From: Actinomadura madurae
GTDB lineage: Bacteria > Actinomycetota > Actinomycetes > Streptosporangiales > Streptosporangiaceae
Reading direction: 5' to 3'
NCBI RefSeq assembly: GCF_900115095.1
Contig: NZ_FOVH01000030.1
Location: 1 to 64,000, forward strand
Length of the DNA: 64,000 bases
The notes under the pieces are model-generated. The model was not told the origin of the DNA. It saw only the letters and a program-made list of their open reading frames with translations, and searched no databases. Below are positions 21,160 through 30,395 of this stretch, one piece after another. A program made the position numbers and the translations under genes. How positions within the stretch are numbered: the stretch's first letter is position 1; the number at the start of each line of letters is the position of its first letter.

Positions 21160-22014
21160 ATGTGCCGACTGTTCGGACTGACCACGGGCGGGCCCCGCGT
21201 CCGCGCCACGTTCTGGCTGCTGGACGCCCCCGACAGTCTCAGTTCCCAGAGCCGCCGCATGCCCGACGGGACGGGGCTCGGCTGGTTCTCGCTGGGCGAG
21301 GAGCCCGTCCGCGACCGGGCGCCCATCGCCGCCTTCCAGGACGCCGACTTCAACTCCGAGGCACGGTACGTCGCCTCGCACACCTTCGTCTCCCACGTCC
21401 GGTACGCCTCGACCGGGGCGCCGGACGTCCGCAACTCCCACCCGTTCGTCATGGACGACCGGCTGTTCGCCCACAACGGGGTCGTGCGCGGCCTCGACGT
21501 CCTCGGCTCCTGGCTCACGGACGCGGAGCGGGCGATGGCGCGGGGGCAGACCGACTCCGAGCTCGTGTTCGCCTACATCACCGCGCAGATCCGGCGGCAC
21601 GGGGACACGCGGTCCGGGCTGATCGCGGCCGTCGGCCGCATCGCCGCCGAGCTGCCCGTCTTCGCGCTGAACCTCCTGCTGGCCGAGTCCGGGCGGCTGT
21701 GGGCGCTGCGCTACCCCGGGACCCACGAGCTGTGGGTGCTCGCCCCCGAGCTGACCGAACCCGGCGCCGCCCGGCACATGTCCTCCGGCCGCGAACCGGG
21801 CCGCATCGACGTCACGGCCCATCGGGAGGCGTGCGCGGCCTGGATCATCGCGAGCGAGCGCATGGACGACGACCCGGACTGGCGGCTCCTCGATCCCGGC
21901 GAGCTGCTCATGCTGGACGGGTGGCAGGCGTCCTCGCACTTCCCCTTCGGCACCCCCGCGCACCCGCTGACCACCGCCGACCTGTCGGCGGCGGAGTCGG
22001 TGTCCCAGACATGA
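21160..22014 (+). CDS. Class II glutamine amidotransferase (YafJ/EgtC-like), copy 1
   Basis: The 284-residue N-terminal nucleophile hydrolase-like protein begins MCRLFG, with Cys2 as predicted nucleophile, and has the HTFVSHVRYAS and FAHNGVVRG motifs of class II amidotransferase domains. It hydrolyses an amide, likely gamma-glutamyl, of an unidentified substrate. Ergothioneine EgtC is a relative, but no egtABD genes are present. It is 53 bases upstream of a PIG-L deacetylase in the same direction. A paralogue lies at 50100-51092. Confidence 0.85.
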   Translation: MCRLFGLTTGGPRVRATFWLLDAPDSLSSQSRRMPDGTGLGWFSLGEEPVRDRAPIAAFQDADFNSEARYVASHTFVSHVRYASTGAPDVRNSHPFVMDDRLFAHNGVVRGLDVLGSWLTDAERAMARGQTDSELVFAYITAQIRRHGDTRSGLIAAVGRIAAELPVFALNLLLAESGRLWALRYPGTHELWVLAPELTEPGAARHMSSGREPGRIDVTAHREACAAWIIASERMDDDPDWRLLDPGELLMLDGWQASSHFPFGTPAHPLTTADLSAAESVSQT

Positions 22015-22067
22015 TCGGGTTCGCCGCTCCCGCCGTATAGTGGACGGCCGAGGACCGAGGAGCCCGG

Positions 22068-22880
22068 ATGCCGCGAGAACTCACACTGATGGCCGTGCAC
22101 GCCCACCCCGACGACGAGGTGCTGAGCACGGGCGGGATCCTCGCCCGCTACGCCGCCGAGGGCGTCCGCACCGTCCTCGTGACGTGCACCAACGGCGAGC
22201 AGGGCGACGGGCCCGGCGGCGTGAAGCCCGGCGAGCCGGGGCACGACGCCGAGGAGGTCGCGCGGCGGCGGCTCGCCGAGCTCCGCGAGTCCGCCGGCCT
22301 GCTCGACATCGGCCACCTGGAGCTGCTCGGCTACCGCGACTCCGGCATGCCGGGCTGGCCGGCCAACGACGACCCGGCGGCCTTCGCGAACGTCCCGCTG
22401 GACGAGGCGGCCGGGCGGCTCGCCGAGCTGATGGAGCGCCACCGCCCCCAGATCGTCGTCACCTACGACGAGAACGGCGGCTACGGGCACCCCGACCACA
22501 TCCAGGCCCACCGCATCGCGGTCGCCGCCGCCGAGCGGTCCGGCATCCCCGACAAGCTCTACTACACGGCCATCCCCCGGTCCGGGAGCAAGCAGCTGTT
22601 CCAGGCCGTCCGGGACGCCGGTGTCGATCTCGGGTTCGACCCGCCCGACGACTTCGGCACGCCCGACGAGCTGATCACCAGCGTCCTGGACGTCTCCGAG
22701 CATTTCGACGCCAAGCGCAAGGCGCTCCTGGCCCACGCCAGCCAGGGCGAGAGCATCTTCCTGCTGCGGCTGCCGGAGGAGACGCAGCGGATGGCGTTCT
22801 CCTCCGAGGCGTTCATCCGCCACCGCAACCGCGTCGAGGCACCCGACCAGGAAGACGACCTGTTCGCCGGGCTCAGGTAG
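22068..22880 (+). CDS. PIG-L family deacetylase (MshB/Mca-like)
   Basis: The 270-residue zinc-dependent N-acyl hydrolase has AHPDDE (residues 12-17), which supplies two zinc ligands and the catalytic Asp, and GYGHPDHIQAH, which supplies the third ligand. GYRDSGMPGW is typical of the MshB/mycothiol S-conjugate amidase group, so deacetylation of GlcNAc-Ins or a mycothiol conjugate is likely. The 3' end overlaps the convergent ARPP-2-like gene by eight bases. Confidence 0.87.
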   Translation: MPRELTLMAVHAHPDDEVLSTGGILARYAAEGVRTVLVTCTNGEQGDGPGGVKPGEPGHDAEEVARRRLAELRESAGLLDIGHLELLGYRDSGMPGWPANDDPAAFANVPLDEAAGRLAELMERHRPQIVVTYDENGGYGHPDHIQAHRIAVAAAERSGIPDKLYYTAIPRSGSKQLFQAVRDAGVDLGFDPPDDFGTPDELITSVLDVSEHFDAKRKALLAHASQGESIFLLRLPEETQRMAFSSEAFIRHRNRVEAPDQEDDLFAGLR

Positions 22881-24012
22881 CGCGCTCGGCCCGGTAGTGG
22901 TCGAGGACGTCCTGGCGCAGCAGGTAGCCGAACCCGGCCCGTTCGAGCCGCAGCACCAGGGCCGCCTTGTCGGCGCCCAGAGCGGCGGCCGTGGCGCCCA
23001 GCCTCCAGTCGTGCTCCGCCAGCCGCTTGAGCAGGTAGCCGCGCTTGACCTGCGCTTCCGAGAGCCTGAAGGTCTTCATGTAAGCGATGCGGCCGTCCCC
23101 GTCGGTGATGGTCTCGCCGATGTGGTTCTCCCCGCGCAGCGCGAAGGAGGGCAGCCACCGGGAGAGTTCGAAGCCGTGCAGGTACTGCACCACCTGCCGC
23201 GTCCCCTCCTCGTCGAAGAGCTGCCCGGCCATGACCCCGTCGTGGAAGGCGGCCCACTCCTCCTGGCGCAGCGTCACCGCCGTCCGCAGGTCGCCGAGCG
23301 AGCGGATGTCCGCGTCGTCGATCGGCGCGGACAGGTCGCCGGCAGGGGCGCCCAGCAGGCCGTACATGTAGACCAGCTCACCGAAGAGGTCCTCGACCAG
23401 CGTGGGGTGCAGCGCCCGGTAGTCGTCGGGGTGCGGGACGACGAACGCGCTCGCCAGGGAGTCCGCGACGTACACCATCACGCCGCACTGCCCGGGGTGG
23501 ATCTCGAAGATCCTCAGCGCGTCCTCCAAGCCCTGGACCGCCCGCCCGAGGTAGGCCTCCTCGCTGCGGGGGGACAGGCCGTGCGCGACCGCCCGGCGCG
23601 ACCACTCCTCCCACGCGATCGACGGTCCGCCGAAATGCAGCGCCAGATAGCCCTCGACGGCCAGATGCAGCGGAAGGAAGCGCAGCCGGTCCTTGCCTGC
23701 CTTCCGCGCCATCCTCCGCGTGAACCGCACGGGCATCCGCGGCGGGGCCGCCGCGGTGTCGCGCTCCAGCAGGCGCGTCCCGTACGAGGCCGCCTGCGTC
23801 TGGTCGCCGTCACTCCACGCCGCCACGAAGGCGTGCGGGACGAACGAGACGTACACGGAGTCGCCCACGTCCACGACCGACACCGGCTCCTCGTACGCCT
23901 TCCGGTGCAGCCGCAGGTACGGGACGGGCTCCTCCCGGACGAGCGGGACGAGCCGCACGGAACCCCACACCTGCGCGGGCCTGGTCTCCAGCCCGTCCAG
24001 CCTGATCGTCAT
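22873..24012 (-). CDS. ARPP-2-like domain protein
   Basis: The 379-residue protein lacks recognisable catalytic motifs. The N-terminal ARPAQVWGSVRLVPLVREEP resembles the ARPP-2 domain described in bacterial RNA-repair/ADP-ribosylation conflict loci. The C terminus (FALRGENHIGET to the end) contains a helical KTFRLSEAQVKRGYLLKRL segment and a short helix-turn-helix-like tail. It starts with ATGA overlapping the upstream TROVE-vWA gene, so the two are co-translated and probably work together. Family assignment is from memory of the motif and should be held loosely. Confidence 0.55.
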   Translation of the reverse strand: MTIRLDGLETRPAQVWGSVRLVPLVREEPVPYLRLHRKAYEEPVSVVDVGDSVYVSFVPHAFVAAWSDGDQTQAASYGTRLLERDTAAAPPRMPVRFTRRMARKAGKDRLRFLPLHLAVEGYLALHFGGPSIAWEEWSRRAVAHGLSPRSEEAYLGRAVQGLEDALRIFEIHPGQCGVMVYVADSLASAFVVPHPDDYRALHPTLVEDLFGELVYMYGLLGAPAGDLSAPIDDADIRSLGDLRTAVTLRQEEWAAFHDGVMAGQLFDEEGTRQVVQYLHGFELSRWLPSFALRGENHIGETITDGDGRIAYMKTFRLSEAQVKRGYLLKRLAEHDWRLGATAAALGADKAALVLRLERAGFGYLLRQDVLDHYRAERAT

Positions 24013-25439
24013 GCGCGCTCCCCGAGGAACCGGGCGACCCGATCGTCCAGATGCGCCCGGAGCCCGGCCAGGCCGACCCGCCCCTCGGCGAACCGGGCGA
24101 GTTCGACCAGCGTCGGGAGGTCCTCGGCATCCCGGACGCCCGCGGTCGGCACGGCCGGCGACAGCCGCCGCACGTCGAAGTCGTCCGCGTCGTACACCGG
24201 GTTCAGATGCGCGATCATCACCCGCCGGCCCGGCGCGAGCCGGTGGCCGGGGTCGAGGCGCGTGCGCCAGATCCGCAGGACGTCCGCGGCGAGGCCGGGG
24301 GGCGCGTTGTCCCAGCCGTCCGAGATGATGAGGAGCCGCTCGGGGCCGGTCTCCAGGGCGTCGATGATCCGCTGCCCGAGCGGCGTCGGGCCGGACGGGT
24401 ACACGAGCAGCTCGTCGGTGCGGCCCGACGTCCACAGCGGCGTGTAGTCCTTCGCGAGGGTCTCCAGCAGGTAGTGCGCGGCGAGCGCGACCGCCAGCGG
24501 GCGGCGCCGCTTCTGCCCCGACCCGAGCGAGGAGTAGCTGTCGTCGAGCACGGCCGCGACCCTGCCCCAGGAGCCTCGCGCGGCACCCGCCACCCGCCGC
24601 GCGGCGGTCCGCAGCGCCCGGCTCAGCTCGGCCCGCCGCTCGGACCGCTCGTCCAGCGGCAGGGAGAGCACGTACGAGGCGAGGCGCGTCAGCGGCATCT
24701 CCCCCAGATCGGCCCGGACGGCCGCCCCTCCGCTCGACTGCAGGCGCAGCCGCTCCAGCCGCGTCATCCGCGGCTGGATGCGCTCCAGGAACACCTCGCG
24801 CGGGATCCGGTGCTTGACCGCGAATCCCTCCGCGACCGTGTACGGCAGCTCGTAGATGGCCGCGTGCTCGTAATGCGCCCGCCGCCACTGCTCGAAGATC
24901 GGCGTCTTGAACGCCTTGACGCTGAACGGCGCGAACAGGAACTTGCGCTGCTCGCCGCGGAGCCGCAGATGCGCGTGCCGCGCCGCGTCCTTCACCGCGC
25001 CCCGGTACTTGACCGCGTCGAACGCCGGGTCCCGCCGCCCCGCCATCCAGTCGCGGATGATGACGCGCGTCCGCCGGTTGTTCACCCCGAGCCGCCGCAG
25101 CTCGCGGAAGAGCCGGTACACGCGCTGGGGCGGCAGCGTCTCCAGCCGCCGCGCGATCAGCCGTCCTTCCCCGCGCCGCCGCTCGACCCCCACGTCCCCC
25201 GCCCGGACCAGCAGGTTCCGCACGATGATCGCCGCGTTGTGGTCGTTGACGTCCAGCGCGAGGACGTCGGCGTACATGTCCCGGTAGTTCTCCAGCATGT
25301 ACTCGTGCAGGAACTCGAGGCTGAGGCGCTGCTCTCCCGCGTGGTGGTGGAACTCGCGCTGCCCGGTCGAGGTGATCGCCGCGTTGACGAACATCAGCAC
25401 GTCCTCGCACGCGACGAGATCGGCGAACGTCTCGCTCAT
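24009..25439 (-). CDS. Ro60-like TROVE/vWA domain protein
   Basis: The 476-residue protein combines an N-terminal helical-repeat region with TROVE features (LFRELRRLGVNNRRTR then IIRDWMAG and AVKYRGAVKDAARHAHLR) and a C-terminal von Willebrand A domain with the MIDAS sequence DDSYS (about residue 297) and a later conserved Asp in IISDGWDN. Ro60/Rsr proteins bind Y RNAs and misfolded non-coding RNAs. No Y-RNA-like gene was recognised nearby. It is coupled to the ARPP-2-like gene by ATGA. Rtc ligase genes are absent from the window. Confidence 0.65.
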   Translation of the reverse strand: MSETFADLVACEDVLMFVNAAITSTGQREFHHHAGEQRLSLEFLHEYMLENYRDMYADVLALDVNDHNAAIIVRNLLVRAGDVGVERRRGEGRLIARRLETLPPQRVYRLFRELRRLGVNNRRTRVIIRDWMAGRRDPAFDAVKYRGAVKDAARHAHLRLRGEQRKFLFAPFSVKAFKTPIFEQWRRAHYEHAAIYELPYTVAEGFAVKHRIPREVFLERIQPRMTRLERLRLQSSGGAAVRADLGEMPLTRLASYVLSLPLDERSERRAELSRALRTAARRVAGAARGSWGRVAAVLDDSYSSLGSGQKRRRPLAVALAAHYLLETLAKDYTPLWTSGRTDELLVYPSGPTPLGQRIIDALETGPERLLIISDGWDNAPPGLAADVLRIWRTRLDPGHRLAPGRRVMIAHLNPVYDADDFDVRRLSPAVPTAGVRDAEDLPTLVELARFAEGRVGLAGLRAHLDDRVARFLGERA

Positions 25440-25622
25440 CACTCCCCCGGGGTGGACAGGCGCCGGCCGGGGAATGGGGGCGCGAACAGCGAAGCATCGC
25501 TTTCAAGGCGGGTTCCGGAAGTCACACCGAAGTCCCGCGGCCGGCCACCGAACCGTAACACCGCCCCCGGCCGCGGCGCCTTCGGATATCCGCCATGCGA
25601 ATCGGCGCGCCGGCTTTCCGCG

Positions 25623-25862
25623 TCATCCCTCGTCATGAGGGTCGGCCACGTCCTCCAGTGCCGCGAGACGGTAGGTGACGAGGTCGGTGGCCAGCGTCGC
25701 GGCCGCGCACGCGATGACGACGGCCGGCCGGCCGGCGCCCATCGTGCCGGCGACCGCCATCATGGCGGCGCGGACGGCGGCTCCGGCCGGGCGGGCCCGG
25801 TCGGCGCACCTTCGCGAAAGCCCGCGCGCCGCCGCGCGGACACGAACCAGAATGCCCTTCAT
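25623..25862 (-). CDS. Small hydrophobic protein, unknown function
   Basis: A 79-residue ORF starts with ATG five bases after GGAG. The N-terminal 25 residues are Arg-rich; residues about 28-65 are hydrophobic (AAMMAVAGTMG and VVIACAAATLATDL) and may span the membrane once or twice; the tail is acidic. It lies in the divergent gap between the TROVE-vWA pair and the STAND NTPase. A real gene is plausible but not certain. Confidence 0.45.
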   Translation of the reverse strand: MKGILVRVRAAARGLSRRCADRARPAGAAVRAAMMAVAGTMGAGRPAVVIACAAATLATDLVTYRLAALEDVADPHDEG

Positions 25863-25899
25863 GGTGACTCCACTTCCATGCGATCAATGGCAGTGGAAT

Positions 25900-25975
25900 C
25901 GACATTAAGGACAGCAATAAAACCCTTCCAGGACTGTCGACAATTGGCGGGAACTGTCGAACACGGCAGGGTATC
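25900..25975 (+). promoter_or_regulatory. Promoter region of the STAND NTPase gene with direct repeats
   Basis: An AT-rich stretch (25900-25930) is followed by two copies of ACTGTCGA (about 25936 and 25955), the first inside a TGTCGACA palindrome. The spacing of 19 bases is suited to a dimeric regulator. No clear -10/-35 pair was fixed. Confidence 0.35.
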
Positions 25976-26044
25976 CTCGCAGTTCAGAACATGAAGTGCT
26001 CCTTCGTTCATCAGATCTCGGCAGATCTCGACAGGAGGCTGGCG

Positions 26045-29000
26045 GTGTCAGAGAGCTGGGCGGACCTGTCCGACTCGGAACTGCGCGATCTCTGCGAACG
26101 GCTCGTGCGCGGCCTCGCGAAATCCGACCTGCCCCGGCTGATCTCCAGGGAGGAGACACTGCTCGCACTCGCTCGCCGGCTCGCCGGCGAGGGCGCGGTG
26201 ATGACCCGCGTCCAACTCGGCGGCGTCCTGTCCGAGCGCATGAACGAGGTCACCGCCCGCACCCGCCGGCGCGAGCTGAAACAGGCACGCGACCTGCTGG
26301 GGCTGTCAGCGGAGGACGACGGCTTCGAGGAGCGGCTCGGGGACCGGGATCCGCGCGTCATGGAGGTGCGCCTCTCCCTGGCCGCCAAGTGGACGAGAGA
26401 ATCCTCGACCAGCGTGCGCCGGAAGCTGGGCACGATTCTCGGCGCCCTGCTCAGCGCCACCGAGACGTCCCGGCGCCGGGACGGCGATCCCGAGGTGGCA
26501 CGGGTCCTGCGGATGTGCGAGGGGTTCGCGTCCGAGCTGGACCAGACGTTCGAGGCCGCGGACGGGCGCGCGACCCGGTACAGCACCGGTCTGTACGTGC
26601 CACGCCGCCTTCAAGGCGACGTCCTTGCCCGGGTGACCGGCCAGGCGTGGCGCACGAAGATCGTGGGCGAGGCCGGCTACGGCAAGTCCAGCCTGCTGTG
26701 GGGCCTGCACAAGGAGCTGAAAGGCGCGTTCCGCCCGCTGCTGGTCAACGCCGCCTGGCTGCGCGCCGATCCGGGCCTTGACCCGGTGCTGGACGGAGAG
26801 GTGCTCGTCCGCGCCGTCGAGGCCCTCGCGGCAGCCGGCGAGCGTCCCGTGCTCCTGCTCGACACGGTGGATCTGCTCCTCCATGAGCAGCATGAGATCG
26901 ACCGGGCCAACGCCATGCTCAACGCCGCCGTCGACGCGGGCGCGCGGGCCGTGGTGAGCTGCCGTGAGCAGGAGTCGCACGCCCTCGACCCGCGATTCGA
27001 CCAGGTGCGGCTCGGCGCCTATGACGAGGACGAGCTGCACGACGTGATCGAGCGCCACGTCGAGGCGTTCTGTCCCGACGCGCCGCCGAAGCCGATCGGC
27101 GCGAAGGTCGCGCTGATGATGCGGACGGCGTCGCGGGGGCTGAGCATGGCCGAGGTCTGCCGCCATCCACTGCTGCTTCGGCTGCTCTTCGAGGCGTACG
27201 AGGGCACGTTCCCGGACGAGGAGGTCAACAGCCTCGACGTGCTGGGCGCGTACTTCGACAACAAGATCCGCCGCGACCGGAACTGGCGGACGGATCCCGT
27301 GCGCGGCCGCGGCGGCGACATGGGGGACGCCTGCGCCTGCATCGCCATCGGGCTCTTCTCCTCGGGTTCCGTGGAGTCCCCCTACGAGGAGCTGTCGTCC
27401 CGGGCACGGGACGTGGCCGCCGCATGGGACGGCTGCGCGGTGACCGACCTCGACGCCGCGTTCGACGTCCTGCTCAGCAGGTCGGTCCTGCTCATGGACG
27501 AGCGGGGGCACGTCCGGTTCCGCCACCAGCTCCTCTTCGAGTACGTCGCCGCGCGGGCACTGCTGGCCCGCGGCAGGGACGCCGAACTGCGCAGGCTGCA
27601 GGGCATCGTGCAGGACCGTCCGCTCGACCTCTACGTCGGTGCCGTGTTCGAGCAGGCCCTGATCTACGGCTGGCACGCCCATCCGGCGCTGCGCCGCCAC
27701 GTCTCCTCGGCCCTGGACGCGCTGGCCGCGTCCGGCCAGGTCAACCTCCAGTCGATGGCGCTGGTCGTCGCGGCCCACCACCCCGACGTCGACGCGGACG
27801 TGCCGGGCCTGCTCGCCCGGGCCGGAACCGAGGTGGTCCGGCGCTTCGTGGCGTTGACCCCGCGCGTGACCGGGGCGGGGGTGGGCCGGGCCATGGCGCT
27901 GCTGCGCCTCGTCTGGAAACGCGATGAGCAGGCCTGCCGGCGGGCCGTGCTGAACGTGTTGGAGCGCTTCGCCGGCCAGGACGCCGCCGCCGTACGGGAC
28001 CTCGTCGATGATCTGGACTGCGTCTGGTACGTCATCGAGAAGAAGGGCGAGCTCCTTGTGAGCGACCAGGCGCTTCCCCGCGCCGTCGGCCTGGTCGCCG
28101 CCGAGGATCCGGGCTGGAGCAGCACCACGCTGCGGTCGCTCTTCGAGGCCGGCTGCCTGGCGGCCAGCTCGCGGGCCCTGGCCGTGACGATTCTCGGGAT
28201 CGTCGGCGACCAGTGGGAGCACCTCGGCTCCAAGGCGACGCTGGACCTGTTCATCGAGGCCACGATCGCCGCGCAGGCGCGCAACGGCGGGCAGGAGGCC
28301 ACGCCGGTGCGGCTCGCCGCGGGCAGGCTCTGGGGGCTCCACTGGATCGGCGAGTACCGCCTCGGCGGCCCGGAGCCCCGCGCGGCGGAATGGGCCGGGC
28401 TGGTCGCCGAGGTTCGCGCCGAACTGGCCCGGCACCCGCAGGCGCCCTGGCCGACCCAGCTCAGGCTCGCGGGCCTGGCGGTCGCGCTGGCGGCCCTTCC
28501 CGACGGGAACGCCCTCATCGATCCGACGCTTTCGGCGATCTTCCCGCCGGCCGAGGAGTCCTTCGGCCTGCCGCTGCTGGAGCTGCCGGACTCGTTCCTG
28601 ATCCCGCTCCTGCGCGGCCCGAGCCCCGCCGGGCGCCGGCTGCGCGGTCTGCTCCGGGACGCGCTCAGCGCGCTGCCCGCCGATCCCGCGCACACGGCGG
28701 ACCCGCGGTGCCTGCGCGCCACGGTCGCGAGGACCGCCGTCCACGGCGCGGAGCTCTCCCCGGACGAGGTCGCGGAGCTGCTGACGAACCTGCCCTCCCT
28801 CCAGCGGCCCTCCCAGTGGACCGCGGCGGGCGGCTTCATCGCCGCGGTCGTCCCGGCGGCCCTCGGCGGCCACCCGGTCGCCCGTGCCGCGCTCGACGCC
28901 GTCCGGGCCGATCCCGGAGCGATCGGGGCACCGGGCCGCAAGTCCGTCACGGCCTCCCTGAGCCGGCATCTGAGCGACCACCCCGATCTGCTGCCGGCGG

Positions 29001-29944
29001 CTCTCACCTGCTGCGGCGCGTGGCTGACGGCCGCGCCCCTGATCGAGGCGGTCCGTCGGGACCGGGACGCGCTCGGCCCCGCGCTGGCGCGGCACGCCGG
29101 CGAGGTGGACGACTTGATCGACACCTTGTTCGCCAAGGGGGGCGGCGCGCAGCAGGACGCGATGAACCTGTGGCTCGCGGTGGAGGACCTGGACATCCTC
29201 CGGGTCCGCGGCTTCGCGGAGCTGCGGAAGATGTGGGAAGGAGCCCAGGTCCACACCGCCAGGCAGAACGTCCTGCGGCTCATGGGGCGGCAGGCCGGGC
29301 GAGGACGGCTGCCGCTGGACGACGTCACGTCGCTCATACGGACACTGGTCAGCGTCCGTCCCGACGGATTGCACGCCGTGGGGACGGCGTACCGCGACCA
29401 GGGAACGCTGAACGCGGCGCGCGACGCGCTCGTGATCGCCCTCTCGCAGGCCGGGCCGCTGACCGAGGACGCGCTGGACGATCTCCTCATGCTGGCCCTG
29501 GGCGGTTCCGCCGGACGCGGCACGCAGGTCTGGTTGCGCTTCCCGTTGCGCCGGCTCGGCTCCTCCGGGCGGTCGGGCGATGCCTTCGCCTTCTACGCGC
29601 GGCTCGGGCGGCTGACCGCCGACCGCGGTCCCCAGCACCAGAACAAGCTGGCCAACAAGCTGTTCAAGGAGGTCGCCACCCTGTGCGGCGACGCTCCGCA
29701 GGCCGAGCGGCTCCGCTGGATCGAGTCGCTTCCCGCCTTGCCCGTGCCGTTCGCGCAGGTGATGGTGCGCGCCCTCGCACGGACGGCGTTCGGCAAGGTG
29801 CACGGCCCGCTGCTGGAGTCCGCGGCGGAGGAGCATCTCCCCGAGCCGGTGAAACTGACCATCCGCAGCGTCGTCCAGGACGGTGCCCGCCTCAGCGGCT
29901 CGATCGTCATCGACGAGCTGCTCGCCCCGCCCGGCTCTCCCTGA
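26045..29944 (+). CDS. Large STAND/NACHT-like NTPase with C-terminal helical repeats
   Basis: The 1,299-residue protein has a charged helical N-terminal domain of unknown type (1-200), a P-loop NTPase with Walker A GEAGYGKSS (about 209-217) and Walker B VLLLDTVD (about 270), a NACHT-like FRHQLLFEYVAARALL segment near 491, and roughly 750 residues of Ala/Leu-rich helical repeats. This is the layout of signal-transducing STAND ATPases, including Avs and bNACHT antiphage proteins. The GTG at 26045 is six bases after AGGAGG and is preferred over ATG 25991. It is divergent from the Ro60-like pair. An effector activity is not evident. Confidence 0.75.
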   Translation: MSESWADLSDSELRDLCERLVRGLAKSDLPRLISREETLLALARRLAGEGAVMTRVQLGGVLSERMNEVTARTRRRELKQARDLLGLSAEDDGFEERLGDRDPRVMEVRLSLAAKWTRESSTSVRRKLGTILGALLSATETSRRRDGDPEVARVLRMCEGFASELDQTFEAADGRATRYSTGLYVPRRLQGDVLARVTGQAWRTKIVGEAGYGKSSLLWGLHKELKGAFRPLLVNAAWLRADPGLDPVLDGEVLVRAVEALAAAGERPVLLLDTVDLLLHEQHEIDRANAMLNAAVDAGARAVVSCREQESHALDPRFDQVRLGAYDEDELHDVIERHVEAFCPDAPPKPIGAKVALMMRTASRGLSMAEVCRHPLLLRLLFEAYEGTFPDEEVNSLDVLGAYFDNKIRRDRNWRTDPVRGRGGDMGDACACIAIGLFSSGSVESPYEELSSRARDVAAAWDGCAVTDLDAAFDVLLSRSVLLMDERGHVRFRHQLLFEYVAARALLARGRDAELRRLQGIVQDRPLDLYVGAVFEQALIYGWHAHPALRRHVSSALDALAASGQVNLQSMALVVAAHHPDVDADVPGLLARAGTEVVRRFVALTPRVTGAGVGRAMALLRLVWKRDEQACRRAVLNVLERFAGQDAAAVRDLVDDLDCVWYVIEKKGELLVSDQALPRAVGLVAAEDPGWSSTTLRSLFEAGCLAASSRALAVTILGIVGDQWEHLGSKATLDLFIEATIAAQARNGGQEATPVRLAAGRLWGLHWIGEYRLGGPEPRAAEWAGLVAEVRAELARHPQAPWPTQLRLAGLAVALAALPDGNALIDPTLSAIFPPAEESFGLPLLELPDSFLIPLLRGPSPAGRRLRGLLRDALSALPADPAHTADPRCLRATVARTAVHGAELSPDEVAELLTNLPSLQRPSQWTAAGGFIAAVVPAALGGHPVARAALDAVRADPGAIGAPGRKSVTASLSRHLSDHPDLLPAALTCCGAWLTAAPLIEAVRRDRDALGPALARHAGEVDDLIDTLFAKGGGAQQDAMNLWLAVEDLDILRVRGFAELRKMWEGAQVHTARQNVLRLMGRQAGRGRLPLDDVTSLIRTLVSVRPDGLHAVGTAYRDQGTLNAARDALVIALSQAGPLTEDALDDLLMLALGGSAGRGTQVWLRFPLRRLGSSGRSGDAFAFYARLGRLTADRGPQHQNKLANKLFKEVATLCGDAPQAERLRWIESLPALPVPFAQVMVRALARTAFGKVHGPLLESAAEEHLPEPVKLTIRSVVQDGARLSGSIVIDELLAPPGSP

Positions 29945-29962
29945 ACGGCGGCCCGGAACGGG

Positions 29963-30325
29963 TCAGGGGCGGTAGGTGCCGAAATACCATTCGTTGCCGT
30001 CGGGGTCGCGGGCGGCGTAGTCGCGGGAGCCGTAGTCCTGGTCGGTGAGCTCGCGGAAGATCTCGGCGCCGACGGCCTTCGCGCGGTCGTGGTGGGCGTC
30101 GGGGTCGTCGACCGCGACGTAGACGCTCGCCGCCGGCGTCTCGGCGGCTCCGAGCATGATCAGGCCGGTGTCGTAGCGCATCTCGGCGTGGACGATCGCG
30201 CCCCGGTCGTCCTTGTGGACTCCGGCGGTCTCGAAGCCGAACGCCTTCTCCAGCCATTCGAGCGTCCGGGCCGGGTCGGCGGCCCTGATCAGCGGGTAGA
30301 AGGTGCGGCGGATCTCGCTCGTCAT
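29963..30325 (-). CDS. VOC/glyoxalase-superfamily protein
   Basis: The 120-residue protein has the paired beta-alpha-beta-beta-beta modules of the vicinal oxygen chelate fold (RTLEWLEKAFGF, then DPDAHHDRAKAVGAEI and RDPDGNEWYFGTY). The Glu/His pattern fits PhnB/YdfO-like members rather than a canonical glyoxalase I. GGAGG precedes the ATG by six bases. Function unassigned; it follows convergently on the STAND NTPase gene. Confidence 0.85.
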   Translation of the reverse strand: MTSEIRRTFYPLIRAADPARTLEWLEKAFGFETAGVHKDDRGAIVHAEMRYDTGLIMLGAAETPAASVYVAVDDPDAHHDRAKAVGAEIFRELTDQDYGSRDYAARDPDGNEWYFGTYRP

Positions 30326-30395
30326 GTCGTCCTCCCTGCTTCTGGGATGCCCAGTCTGCGGGGAGGGCGACCGTCCGTCTTGGACGAATGTGACC

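Noticed and set aside
25991..26045. ATG 25991 as start of the STAND NTPase
   Set aside because: No ribosome-binding site is seen before it, whereas AGGAGG is ideally spaced before GTG 26045.
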